DNA of 64,000 nucleotides from positions 226,115 through 290,114 of the forward strand of contig SVQA01000001.1 in the NCBI GenBank assembly GCA_015065545.1, in the 5' to 3' direction. The DNA is from Oscillospiraceae bacterium. Its GTDB lineage: Bacteria; Bacillota; Clostridia; Oscillospirales; Acutalibacteraceae. Below are positions 52,683 through 60,323 of the stretch, piece by piece. A model generated the notes under the pieces. It had not been told where the DNA came from. It saw only the letters and a list, made by a program, of their open reading frames with translations, and searched no databases. Numbering within the stretch: the stretch's first letter is position 1; the number at the start of each line of letters is the position of its first letter. The position numbers and the translations under genes are program-made.

Positions 52683-52769
52683 ATAATAACTGCCACCGGG
52701 TAGAAAAATGCATCTGCATTCGCAGCACATCGTTAGGTCTTTGAAGATGAGCTGACGAGTGCTTTTTTT
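52683..52769 (+). promoter_or_regulatory. Terminator-type leader (candidate riboswitch) of pnuC
   Basis: A short leader of about 87 nt has CTGCCACCGGGTAG and a small hairpin (AATGCA...TGCATT, 52705-52720). An intrinsic terminator follows: GCAC, TCGT and TAG at 52725-52736 pair with CTG, ACGA and GTGC at 52752-52762, then seven T. This stops transcription just before the pnuC ribosome binding site unless relieved. Ligand-controlled termination is the natural reading. The aptamer matches no class I can name, so the ligand (NAD or a precursor is likely for a PnuC gene) is unknown. Confidence 0.6.
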
Positions 52770-52781
52770 ATGAGGTATTAT

Positions 52782-53471
52782 ATGAAATTCCTAAAATCAA
52801 CGTTTGGACTGCTCAATAAATTTGAACTCATACTATGGGCTGTGTCACTTGTCGTTGTTATTCTTTCTTACGTTCTTTCAGGCACTAACGATTTGCTCAC
52901 ACTTATGGCATCCGCAATCGGTGTAACTTCTCTTATATTCCTTGCAAAAGGCTTCTGTATCGGACAGGTTCTTATAATCATCTTTTCTGTATTTTATGGT
53001 ATAATTTCCTTTAGAAATCAGTATTACGGAGAGATGATTACATACCTTTGTATTACAACACCAATTGCTGTTGTTGCACTTATACAATGGATTAAGCATC
53101 CTTTCAAAAGCACAAAGGAAGTTGAAGTCAGCAGGATAAGCAAAGGTCATGTACTGAGTATGTGTTTATCAGGTCTACTTATAACTATACTGTTTTATTT
53201 TATTCTTCACACTTTTGGCAACGCTACCCTTATGGTAAGCACAATATCTATAACAACAAGCTATATTGCTGCCTACCTCACCGCTGTGAGAAGTCCTTAT
53301 TATGCCTTGGGCTATGCCGCTAATGACATTGTGTTGATTATATTATGGATAGTTGCTTCTACGAAGGATATTTCTAATATCCCGATGATTTCTTGCTTTA
53401 CAATGTTCCTTATCAATGATCTTTACGGATTTTACAGCTGGAAAGAAATGGAGAAAAGACAATTAAAATGA
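52782..53471 (+). CDS. pnuC: PnuC-family nicotinamide riboside transporter
   Basis: The start at ATG 52782 has TGAGGT six nt upstream; the ATG at 52770 overlaps that site. The 229-residue protein has seven or eight membrane segments. The PnuC pattern is visible in FYGIISFRNQYYGEMITYL, the tryptophan-rich QWIKHPF and YALGYAANDIVLIILWIVAS (the substrate-binding Asn/Asp). The family takes up nicotinamide riboside, or thiamine or riboflavin in other branches, by facilitated diffusion. Here the leader probably couples uptake to cofactor status. It ends before a weak terminator. Confidence 0.9.
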   Translation: MKFLKSTFGLLNKFELILWAVSLVVVILSYVLSGTNDLLTLMASAIGVTSLIFLAKGFCIGQVLIIIFSVFYGIISFRNQYYGEMITYLCITTPIAVVALIQWIKHPFKSTKEVEVSRISKGHVLSMCLSGLLITILFYFILHTFGNATLMVSTISITTSYIAAYLTAVRSPYYALGYAANDIVLIILWIVASTKDISNIPMISCFTMFLINDLYGFYSWKEMEKRQLK

Positions 53472-53474
53472 ACT

Positions 53475-53507
53475 AAAATGCATCCGATAATAAAACGGAT
53501 ACATTTT
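53475..53507 (+). terminator. Terminator after pnuC
   Basis: AAAATG and ATCCG (53475-53486) pair with CGGAT and CATTTT (53496-53507), broken by one mismatch, with a 9-nt loop. It lies between pnuC and the sulP gene. The rest of 53508-53677 is AT-rich with one weak palindrome (AATAATAATT...AATTATTATT) and no ORF. Confidence 0.75.
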
Positions 53508-53677
53508 GTATTTGAAACTGTACTATAAATTCTATCAAAATCACTACATTTTTCATTTGTTTCAAAAAATATTCGTGCAATAATAATTCTATTAAATAAT
53601 TATTATTTTGTACCTCGGTGCTATACTTTTGAGCGGTCAATAAACTATTAATATTTGGCAGAAAACGAGGTATATTT

Positions 53678-55345
53678 ATGAAAAAAAGTTTTTATTTGAA
53701 GCCAAAGCTATTCTCAACAATGAAGAACTACTCTAAAGATCAGCTTATAAAGGATATACTTGCAGGTATCATTGTTGCGATAATCGCTTTGCCCCTTTCG
53801 ATTGCTTTGGCACTTGCTTCGGGTGTTGAGCCTGCTTGCGGTATTTACACCGCTATTGCCGCGGGATTTGTGGTATCTCTGCTTGGAGGAAGCAGAATCC
53901 AGATTGCAGGTCCTACTGCTGCTTTTGCAACAATAGTTGCAGGTGTAGTAGCCACACAGGGTATGGACGGATTGTTCCTCGCAACAGTGATTGCAGGTAT
54001 AATGCTCATTCTTATGGGTATATTCAAGTTAGGCTCTCTTATTAAATTTATTCCTCACACCATAACAACAGGATTCACTGCAGGTATTGCGGTAACTATC
54101 CTTGTAGGACAGATTAAGGATTTTCTCGGACTTTCTTATGCACAGGGTGTAAAACCCATTGAAACCTTAGAAAAAATCGAAGCCAATATCCACGCAATCG
54201 ATACCTTCAGCTGGCAGGCACTCACAGTCGGTGCTGTATGTCTTGCTATACTTATTCTTTATCCTAAGCTGGAGAAAAGAGTACCTCCCTCGCTCATTAC
54301 AGTTGTGGCAGGTGCTTTGATGGTAGCATTTATCCCCGGTTTTCAGGAGAATGTTTACACAATCGGTGACCTTTACACCATTCCCTCCGGACTGCCTTCA
54401 GTAGATTTCGGCTCAATGGATTTCTCCTTTGAAAAGATTAAAGCAGTACTTCCCGATGCCTTTACAATCGCCATTCTTGCGGCTATTGAATCATTGCTTT
54501 CCTGCGTTGTTGCAGACAGTATGGTTAACTCCAGACACAACTCAAATATGGAGCTTGTAGCTCAAGGTGCAGGTAACATTGCCTCCGTATTTTTTGGCGG
54601 AATTCCCGCAACAGGTGCTATAGCAAGAACAGCGGCAAATGCTAAAAATGGCGGCAGAACTCCTGTTGCAGGTATGGTACATGCCATAACACTTCTTTTA
54701 GTGCTTTTGTTCCTCATGCCTTATGCAGAACTGATTCCAATGCCCGCAATTGCGGCTATACTCTTCATTGTTGCATACAATATGAGTGAATGGAAGAAGT
54801 TTGTTCGTATTGTTAAAACTGCTCCCAAAAGCGATATAATAGTATTGGTTGCTACCTTTGCTCTTACCGTTATTTTTGACCTTGTAGTTGCAATTGTTGT
54901 AGGTCTGGTACTTGCCGCAATACTTCTTATAAAGAGAATGACAGAAGAAGCTTCTGTTGAAGGCTGGAAATATATAGACCACGAGAATGATAAAGACAGT
55001 ATTGAACTTCGTGATGTTCCAAAAAACGTAAGGGTTTATGAGATAAGCGGACCTCTCTTCTTCGGCACATCCGAAATGATTATGGACATAAAGCTAAAGG
55101 ACTACACAAGCTGTCTTATCCTCAGGATGAGAAGTGTTACAAGCCTTGACGCAACCGCTATGAATTCCATTGAAGCACTCTACAAAAAATGTGTAAAAAA
55201 GAATGTTAAGCTCATTCTTTCCCACGTTAATTCACAGCCCTATGAGGTTATGAAGAAGGCAGGCTTTGTAGAAAAAATCGGCGAAGAGAATTTCTGCAAT
55301 CACATTGACGAAGCACTCTCTCTTGCCGAAAAAGTATCTGTATAA
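53678..55345 (+). CDS. SulP-family anion transporter with STAS domain
   Basis: This 555-residue transporter has about 12-14 membrane segments and a C-terminal STAS domain. Family marks are GVEPACGIYTAIAAGFVVSLLGGSRIQIAGPTAAF near the N-terminus, PHTITTGFTAGIAVTI, and DSMVNSRHNSNMELVAQGAGN. The STAS domain (about 440-550) has the fold's SVTSLDATAMNSIEALYKKC segment. Such proteins move sulphate, bicarbonate or dicarboxylates with protons or sodium; the substrate is not evident. AAACGAGG lies upstream. The Dabb gene follows by 11 bp and is probably cotranscribed. Confidence 0.93.
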   Translation: MKKSFYLKPKLFSTMKNYSKDQLIKDILAGIIVAIIALPLSIALALASGVEPACGIYTAIAAGFVVSLLGGSRIQIAGPTAAFATIVAGVVATQGMDGLFLATVIAGIMLILMGIFKLGSLIKFIPHTITTGFTAGIAVTILVGQIKDFLGLSYAQGVKPIETLEKIEANIHAIDTFSWQALTVGAVCLAILILYPKLEKRVPPSLITVVAGALMVAFIPGFQENVYTIGDLYTIPSGLPSVDFGSMDFSFEKIKAVLPDAFTIAILAAIESLLSCVVADSMVNSRHNSNMELVAQGAGNIASVFFGGIPATGAIARTAANAKNGGRTPVAGMVHAITLLLVLLFLMPYAELIPMPAIAAILFIVAYNMSEWKKFVRIVKTAPKSDIIVLVATFALTVIFDLVVAIVVGLVLAAILLIKRMTEEASVEGWKYIDHENDKDSIELRDVPKNVRVYEISGPLFFGTSEMIMDIKLKDYTSCLILRMRSVTSLDATAMNSIEALYKKCVKKNVKLILSHVNSQPYEVMKKAGFVEKIGEENFCNHIDEALSLAEKVSV

Positions 55346-55356
55346 GGAGAACTCAA

Positions 55357-55659
55357 ATGGTTAAACACATTATACTCTGGCAGCTCAAAGACGAGTATTC
55401 AGACAAGGAAAAGAACGATATTAAGGCAGGCATCAAAGAAGGGCTTGAATCTCTCCTTGGCAAAATCCCCGGTCTTACAGAGATAAAAGTAGAAACAGAA
55501 GGACTTCCCTCTTCCAATGCAGACCTGATGCTTTACAGCATCTTTGAAAGCGAAGAAGCACTCAAAGATTATGCAATACACCCTGCACATGTTGAGATTG
55601 CAGACAGCAAAGTCAGGCCCTACACCAAAACAAGACTTTGCCTTGACTTTGAATTTTAA
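55357..55659 (+). CDS. Dabb (stress-responsive A/B barrel) protein
   Basis: This 100-residue protein matches Dabb/ABM-type dimeric barrels: MVKHIILWQLKDEYSDKEK opens the fold, and EALKDYAIHPAHVEIADSKVRPY is the family signature. Bacterial members are often annotated as stress-response proteins with unknown chemistry; a few bind or process small aromatic molecules. AAGGAGAA precedes the ATG, and it sits 11 bp after the sulP stop. It ends at a strong hairpin. Confidence 0.92.
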   Translation: MVKHIILWQLKDEYSDKEKNDIKAGIKEGLESLLGKIPGLTEIKVETEGLPSSNADLMLYSIFESEEALKDYAIHPAHVEIADSKVRPYTKTRLCLDFEF

Positions 55660-55664
55660 TTTAT

Positions 55665-55694
55665 AATAAGCCTGTCAACACCGACAGGCTTATT
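55665..55694. terminator. Terminator after the Dabb gene
   Basis: AATAAGCCTGTC (55665-55676) pairs with GACAGGCTTATT (55683-55694) around AACACC. It closes the sulP-Dabb operon. Confidence 0.85.
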
Positions 55695-55773
55695 ATATAC
55701 CCGCAACACATTGACATAAACTATATGTTGGGTTATAATTTCTGCAGTATATTTAAAATAGAAAGAGAATTGT

Positions 55774-56778
55774 ATGAGAAAAATTAAAACCTTCATACGC
55801 CGTGTTGCGTCAGGCAGCTTCAAGCGTTTTTTCAGAAACTTAAACTTAGTACACAAAGAATCAGGAAGAAACCGTATTATACTCTTCTTTGATATGGTAA
55901 TAAGTATGTTCCGATATGGCATTGGCTATCTTGACTATATGACCTTCGGCTTTGCTTTTATCAAAAAGGACAAGCGTAGAACCTTTATGACTATGGATGA
56001 TAACATTCAGATGTGCAGAAGAATGAACCAGAAGGAAGCCTCTGATGTATTTGAGAACAAGCTTATTTTCAGCAAAACATTCACAGAATACCTTGGCAGA
56101 GAATATGCTGACTTAAACGAGGGCTTTGAAGAATTCGAGAAATTCTGCAAAGGTAAGAGTAACTTCTTCGCCAAACAGCCTGTTTCTTTCGGCGGTTTGG
56201 GTGTTAAGAAAGTTACTTTGGATGGTAAAGATTTAAAGGTTGTATATGACGACCTTCTCGAAAACAAAATGTTCCTCTGCGAAGAAACCATTACACAGCA
56301 CGAGGACATGAGTAAGCTATGTGACCGCTCTGTAAATACAATCAGAGTTTGCACTGTTGTAAGTGACTCGGGCAAGGCTCATCTTATCTATGCTCTGCTT
56401 CGAATCGGCTCAGGAAAAACAGATGTGGATAACGTAACAAGCGGCGGTATGTATACACTTCTCTCAAAGGATGGAGAGTTTACTCACCCTGCATTCTGCG
56501 ACAAGACAGTATCTTACTATACAGAGCATCCTCATAACAACTTCCCCTTCATAGGATTTAAAGTTCCCTATTTCAAAGAAGCTATTGAGCTTTGTAAAAA
56601 AGCAGCTTTGGTTGAAAAGCGAATCCGCTATGTCGGCTGGGATATTGCAATCACCCCAAATGGCCCCGTACTTGTGGAGGGCAACAGCCTGCCGGGCTAC
56701 GATATGCCTCAGAATCACATATTCCACGACGACGGTTGCGGAATTAAGTCTGTCTTCGAGAAAGCAATCAATGACTAA
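55774..56778 (+). CDS. Sugar-transfer-associated ATP-grasp protein
   Basis: This 334-residue protein has a basic N-terminal helix region, then an ATP-grasp fold of the sugar-transfer-associated type. Marks are KLIFSKTFTEYLGREY, ATP-binding FFAKQPVSFGGLGVKKV, EETITQHEDMSKLC, NTIRVCTVV, GGMYTLLS, and the metal ligands in YVGWDIAITPNGPVLVEGN. These enzymes occur in capsule, teichoic or exopolysaccharide loci and probably ligate an acid to an amine; no such locus is in the window. It is alone and precedes the trpB T-box transcript. Confidence 0.86.
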   Translation: MRKIKTFIRRVASGSFKRFFRNLNLVHKESGRNRIILFFDMVISMFRYGIGYLDYMTFGFAFIKKDKRRTFMTMDDNIQMCRRMNQKEASDVFENKLIFSKTFTEYLGREYADLNEGFEEFEKFCKGKSNFFAKQPVSFGGLGVKKVTLDGKDLKVVYDDLLENKMFLCEETITQHEDMSKLCDRSVNTIRVCTVVSDSGKAHLIYALLRIGSGKTDVDNVTSGGMYTLLSKDGEFTHPAFCDKTVSYYTEHPHNNFPFIGFKVPYFKEAIELCKKAALVEKRIRYVGWDIAITPNGPVLVEGNSLPGYDMPQNHIFHDDGCGIKSVFEKAIND

Positions 56779-56810
56779 GCTAAACATAATATCCGACTGT
56801 AAACTTTCTA

Positions 56811-56839
56811 TTGACAGCATAATATATCGGTGTTATAAT
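56811..56839 (+). promoter_or_regulatory. Promoter of the trpB T-box transcript
   Basis: TTGACA (56811-56816) and TATAAT (56834-56839) are exactly 17 bp apart. The start would be near 56846, ahead of stem I. Confidence 0.9.
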
Positions 56840-56864
56840 ATTTCTTAATTCAATAACTTAAACC

Positions 56865-57133
56865 GTTGACGCGGAGATAAAGGCAATTATGCCTACACAG
56901 AGAGCCCGCAAAGCTGAGAGTCGGGTTAGAAACAGGTTGTCAAATGGACCGCTGAGGGTGCAGTCAAATGTGAACTTTTCACAGAGTATTCTGCAACGTG
57001 TCGGCATACGTCAGTTGCCAAGGATATGAAAGTATCCTGCAAAGTGCACAGCATTTGCTGTGAATCAAGGTGGCACCACGGATAGATTTATTCGTCCTTG
57101 ACAGTACACTTCTGTCAAGGGCGTTTTTGTTTC
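56865..57133 (+). promoter_or_regulatory. Tryptophan T-box riboswitch of trpB
   Basis: The plus-strand leader has stem I elements (AGAGAGC, GCTG), a TGG specifier at 56945-56947 followed by ACC, and the T-box AAGGTGGCACCACGG (57067-57081). A terminator follows: CCTTGACAG (57096-57104) with CTGTCAAGG (57112-57120) and GCGTTTTTG. Uncharged tRNA-Trp should favour antitermination, so trpB rises when tryptophan is short. Confidence 0.93.
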
Positions 57134-57157
57134 TCTTGGCAAAAAGGAGATTTTTAT

Positions 57158-57190
57158 ATGTTTCTCTTATGCAGACGATGGCGTGGCTAA
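57158..57190 (+). CDS. Tiny ORF MFLLCRRWRG, possible leader peptide
   Basis: ATG at 57158 opens a 10-codon ORF that ends in TAA at 57188-57190. AAAGGAGA lies 7 nt ahead. It contains one Trp and three Arg codons and lies between the T-box terminator and the trpB ribosome binding site. A single Trp codon is fewer than in classic attenuators, so coupling to the T-box, or chance, is possible. Confidence 0.45.
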   Translation: MFLLCRRWRG

Positions 57191-57242
57191 ACCCTAATCT
57201 TAAATAAAAACAAATTTAGCTTTATATACGGAGGAGAATATT

Positions 57243-58463
57243 ATGAATTTTAACGGCATTGAATTTGATACCTACTTTAATAATTATCCCGACAAAAACG
57301 GTTATTTCGGAAAATACGGCGGCGTTTACATTGATGATAAGCTCAAGAACGCTATGGCTGAAATCACAGAGGCTTACTTCTCTATCTGCCAGTCAAGAAA
57401 GTTCATTGCAGAACTGAGAAGAATCAGAAAAGAATTTCAGGGCAGACCTACCCCTGTTTCTCATCTTGAAAGACTTTCGGACAAATTAGGCGGTAAAGTT
57501 CAGCTTTACGCAAAAAGAGAAGACCTTAACCACTCAGGTGCACACAAGCTCAATCACTGTATGGGTGAAGCACTCCTTGCAAAATATATGGGCAAAAAGA
57601 AGATTATCGCAGAGACAGGTGCAGGTCAGCACGGTGTTGCTCTTGCTACTGCTGCTGCATACTTCGGTCTTGAGTGCGACATTTATATGGGTACTGTTGA
57701 TATTAAGAAGCAAGCTCCCAATGTTGCAAGAATGAAGATTCTTGGTGCTAATGTTGTTGAGGTTACTCACGGTCTCCAGACACTTAAGGAGGCTGTTGAC
57801 GCTGCTTTTGATGCATACAGCAAGGAATACAAGGACTGTATCTACTGCATCGGCTCTGTTCTTGGCCCTCACCCCTTCCCCATGATGGTAAGAGATTTCC
57901 AGAGCGTTGTTGGTATCGAGGCAAGAGAACAGTTTATTGATATGACAGGTCATCTTCCCGATGCAATCGTTGCTTGTGTTGGCGGCGGCTCAAATGCAGC
58001 AGGTCTGTTTGCAGGCTTCCTTAATGACCATGTTGACATTTACGGCATCGAGCCTCTCGGCAGAGGTCCTAAGATGGGCGATCACGCCGCAAGTCTCCAG
58101 TATGGTGAAGAAGGCGTTATGCATGGATTTAACTCTATTATGCTCAAGGATGCAAATGGTGATCCTGCTCCCGTTTACTCTGTTGCAAGTGGTCTTGACT
58201 ATCCTTCTTCAGGTCCTGAACACGCATTCCTTCGTGACATCGGCAGAGTTAAGTACGATGTTATCGACGATGAGGAAACAATTGACGCATTCTTCCAGCT
58301 TGCACGTCTTGAGGGTATCATTCCCGCTATCGAAAGCTCTCATGCAGTTGCATATGCTATGAAACTTGCAAAGAGAATGGATAAGGGCTCAATCCTTATT
58401 AACCTTTCAGGTCGCGGCGACAAGGATATGGACTACATCATCGAAAACTACGGTATCAGATAA
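57243..58463 (+). CDS. trpB: Tryptophan synthase beta chain
   Basis: This 406-residue PLP enzyme joins indole and serine to tryptophan. The PLP lysine is in [11 protein letters not shown] and the phosphate-binding loop in [30 protein letters not shown] and [10 protein letters not shown] are family marks. Here no trpA lies nearby, so it may salvage indole made by other gut bacteria or use an alpha chain encoded elsewhere. The N-terminus is slightly longer than in many TrpB1. AGGAG precedes the ATG. Expression follows the tryptophan T-box. Confidence 0.95.
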   Translation: MNFNGIEFDTYFNNYPDKNGYFGKYGGVYIDDKLKNAMAEITEAYFSICQSRKFIAELRRIRKEFQGRPTPVSHLERLSDKLGGKVQLYAKREDLNHSGAHKLNHCMGEALLAKYMGKKKIIAETGAGQHGVALATAAAYFGLECDIYMGTVDIKKQAPNVARMKILGANVVEVTHGLQTLKEAVDAAFDAYSKEYKDCIYCIGSVLGPHPFPMMVRDFQSVVGIEAREQFIDMTGHLPDAIVACVGGGSNAAGLFAGFLNDHVDIYGIEPLGRGPKMGDHAASLQYGEEGVMHGFNSIMLKDANGDPAPVYSVASGLDYPSSGPEHAFLRDIGRVKYDVIDDEETIDAFFQLARLEGIIPAIESSHAVAYAMKLAKRMDKGSILINLSGRGDKDMDYIIENYGIR

Positions 58464-58480
58464 TTTTATACACATATAAC

Positions 58481-58514
58481 AAAAGACAGCATAGCCAAAG
58501 CCATGCTGTCTTTT
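58481..58514. terminator. Shared terminator after trpB
   Basis: AAAAGACAGCATAGC (58481-58495) pairs with GCCATGCTGTCTTTT (58500-58514) with one mismatch. It also faces the lipoprotein gene at 58529. Confidence 0.88.
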
Positions 58515-58528
58515 GTTGTACCTTATAA

Positions 58529-59269
58529 TTATATTAAGTATAATCCAAAATGCTCATAGTCTGTTATTCTACCGTGTACTATCGGATACCAACCACCATT
58601 AATTTTTGCGATGTACATTTCAATGGAATCATACTCTGCACTATAATCAATAGAGTATGAACACTGCACCATTTCTTCAACATCATTTATATCAATATAC
58701 ATAGAATCGATAACCGTGTTCATATAATCACAATAATCATTTCTCATTTCTCCATAGCTTTCAAAAAAATCATAGCAACCATCGCTTATATTATCGTTAA
58801 ATTCAGATATAACATCTGCCATATCATTATTTGAAACTGTTTCAGTAGAAATAAGAGTGGTATTGTCTATATGTAATTCTAAAGATTGACCTCCAAAAAT
58901 TGATAAAAGATATGTTTTATATGCAGTTTTAAAATCTGTTGTACTATATCTTTCTTTCATATTTTCGGTAGCACTCTCTATCGATCCTGCTCCATGTATA
59001 TCATCTAAACTATCAAAGAATAAATTTATACCTTTGTCATAATCATAGTCACCATACAACATATCGTGAGCTGTATCCATATCACAAGCATACCAACTCT
59101 CAACAAACGACTTAAAAACCTCTTTGGGATCAGATTCAAATTTGGTATCAGTATTTATCCCTTCCTTATTAATGTTATTATCAATACTACTATTACCACT
59201 GTCAGAACCACAGGATGTAAAAACACATAGTATCAGCATCAGCAAAACAATACAAATTAATTTTTTCAT
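58529..59269 (-). CDS. Secreted lipoprotein, unknown function
   Basis: This 246-residue lipoprotein has a signal peptide ending in FTSC, with Cys20 predicted to be lipidated, and then a Ser/Asn-rich linker. It is acidic and rich in Tyr and Asp, with repeated DYCDYMNTVIDS and SIDYSAEYDS type stretches. DPKEVFKSFVESWYACDMDTAHDML looks like the start of an NTF2-like or DUF4878-type domain, which fits its length. I can name no function. AAAAGGTGAT precedes the ATG. It lies just downstream of the LRR lipoprotein gene, with 42 bp between them. Confidence 0.8.
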   Translation of the reverse strand: MKKLICIVLLMLILCVFTSCGSDSGNSSIDNNINKEGINTDTKFESDPKEVFKSFVESWYACDMDTAHDMLYGDYDYDKGINLFFDSLDDIHGAGSIESATENMKERYSTTDFKTAYKTYLLSIFGGQSLELHIDNTTLISTETVSNNDMADVISEFNDNISDGCYDFFESYGEMRNDYCDYMNTVIDSMYIDINDVEEMVQCSYSIDYSAEYDSIEMYIAKINGGWYPIVHGRITDYEHFGLYLI

Positions 59270-59311
59270 AAATAATCACCTTTTCTTACTTTCTATATTT
59301 AAGAAAATCAA

Positions 59312-59905
59312 TTACCATGTATCAGGCGATGGATCATATGGCACCCCATTAATTTTCAACTCAGTACTACATCCATAAAATATACCTGTATCTAAAGGAG
59401 TTCCTATAAAATCATCTTTACATTCTTCATAAAGTTCTCTAGACATTGTTACACTTTTCAAAGAGCTACAACAATAAAAAGAACTACTACCTATAATTCT
59501 TACGCTATCAGGGATAATAATACTTTCAAGTGAGTCACATCCCCAAAATGCACAAGATGAAATTAGTTCAAGATTTTCTGAAAATACAATATTACTTAAA
59601 TTACTACAGTTTTCAAATGCTCTATCATCAATCTCAATAACAGAATCTGGAATCACAATTGACTTCATATCATATCCTTCGAATGCCTCGTACCCAATTT
59701 CAGTAACTGGTCTGTTTTCAATTATACTAGGCACAACAATTTCCAGATCAGAACCTATGTATCCTGTAATTTCAACTTCGCCATCGTTAAACTCATACTC
59801 AAAATCTTCTACAGGGGATGTCATCATAGAACCACCTTTTGAAGAACAAGCACAAACTGAAAGTGCAAGTATGAAACACAAAAACAAAACAACAAATTTT
59901 TTCAT
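59312..59905 (-). CDS. BspA-type LRR lipoprotein
   Basis: This 197-residue lipoprotein has a signal peptide ending in VCAC, with Cys20 lipidated. After a short linker come about four LRR_5 repeats (EGYDMKSIVIPDSVIEI, RAFENCSNLSNIVF, CAFWGCDSLESIIIPDSV). It is a short relative of the dockerin protein at 29218-30624 and likely binds surfaces or matrix. Its own start has AAAGGTGATC. It lies downstream of the second copy of the structured leader RNA and is probably its target. Confidence 0.85.
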   Translation of the reverse strand: MKKFVVLFLCFILALSVCACSSKGGSMMTSPVEDFEYEFNDGEVEITGYIGSDLEIVVPSIIENRPVTEIGYEAFEGYDMKSIVIPDSVIEIDDRAFENCSNLSNIVFSENLELISSCAFWGCDSLESIIIPDSVRIIGSSSFYCCSSLKSVTMSRELYEECKDDFIGTPLDTGIFYGCSTELKINGVPYDPSPDTW

Positions 59906-59979
59906 AAAAGATCACCTTTCTAAACTCATTTGTTTTACTATACCTACATCAATAAGCACTTCGGTTATCACCCCTAAAA

Positions 59980-60197
59980 TTAAAAAGTGCGGCTACCGAA
60001 GCAGCCGCACAAAAAACGCAAACTCCGATAGTCGCCAAACCAATTCAATATAAAGGGCAATAAGCATAATCATATTGAAGGAACTTGCATTTTTATCAAA
60101 TTCACTAATATGATTATGCGCACAAAAGGATATAACAATCCCTGTAAAAAAACAAAAATTGCCCCTTATACATATATATTCAATTGGTTTGGCATTA
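59980..60197 (-). ncRNA. Structured leader RNA or sRNA, copy 2
   Basis: The minus-strand transcript would start near 60196 with AATGCCAAACCAATTGAA, closing against TTCAATTGGTTTGGC (with one mismatch, then TATATT with AATATA). Inner stems pair GCATAATCATATT with AATATGATTATGC (13 bp) and ATTGCC with GGCAAT. The 3' part has GGCGACTATCGGAG, then a terminator (GTGCGGCTGC-TTCG-GTAGCCGCAC). The ends, the GGCGAC...GGAG motif and the terminator match copy 1, but the stem sequences differ with pairing kept, which argues for RNA structure under selection. Confidence 0.75.
59984..60010 (-). terminator. Terminator closing RNA copy 2
   Basis: GTGCGGCTGC and GTAGCCGCAC form a 10-bp stem with one G-T pair around a TTCG loop (59987-60010), followed by TTTTTAATTTT on the minus strand. 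Confidence 0.9.
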
Positions 60198-60199
60198 AC

Positions 60200-60228
60200 A
60201 GTTTAGCACACTACAAACATAATTTCAA
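60200..60228 (-). promoter_or_regulatory. Promoter of RNA copy 2
   Basis: On the minus strand TTGAAA (60223-60228) and TAAACT (60200-60205) are 17 bp apart. The start would be near 60196, at the first base of the shared 5' end. Confidence 0.75.
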
Positions 60229-60250
60229 GAGAAATCCCTAAAATAATACA

Positions 60251-60288
60251 AAGCCCCTGAACTCACCTTTCGGTAAATTCAGGGGCTT
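60251..60288 (-). terminator. Terminator after the repetitive surface protein gene
   Basis: AAGCCCCTGAA (60251-60261) pairs with TTCAGGGGCTT (60278-60288); on the minus strand it is followed by TGTATTATTTT. It also separates the surface-protein gene from the leader RNA promoter. Confidence 0.85.
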
Positions 60289-60323
60289 AATTCGTTTTGG
60301 CTTATTTCGGTTAAGATATCATA

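Noticed and set aside
52683..52769. Naming the pnuC leader as an NAD-II, THF or TPP riboswitch
   Set aside because: I could not match conserved aptamer bases from memory, so only a generic terminator-type leader is claimed.
47800..60197. Reading the two structured RNAs as 6S RNA or a known riboswitch
   Set aside because: Length and long closing stem recall 6S RNA, but the shared GGCGAC...GGAG tail, the multibranched inside and the position ahead of genes do not fit a class I can verify.
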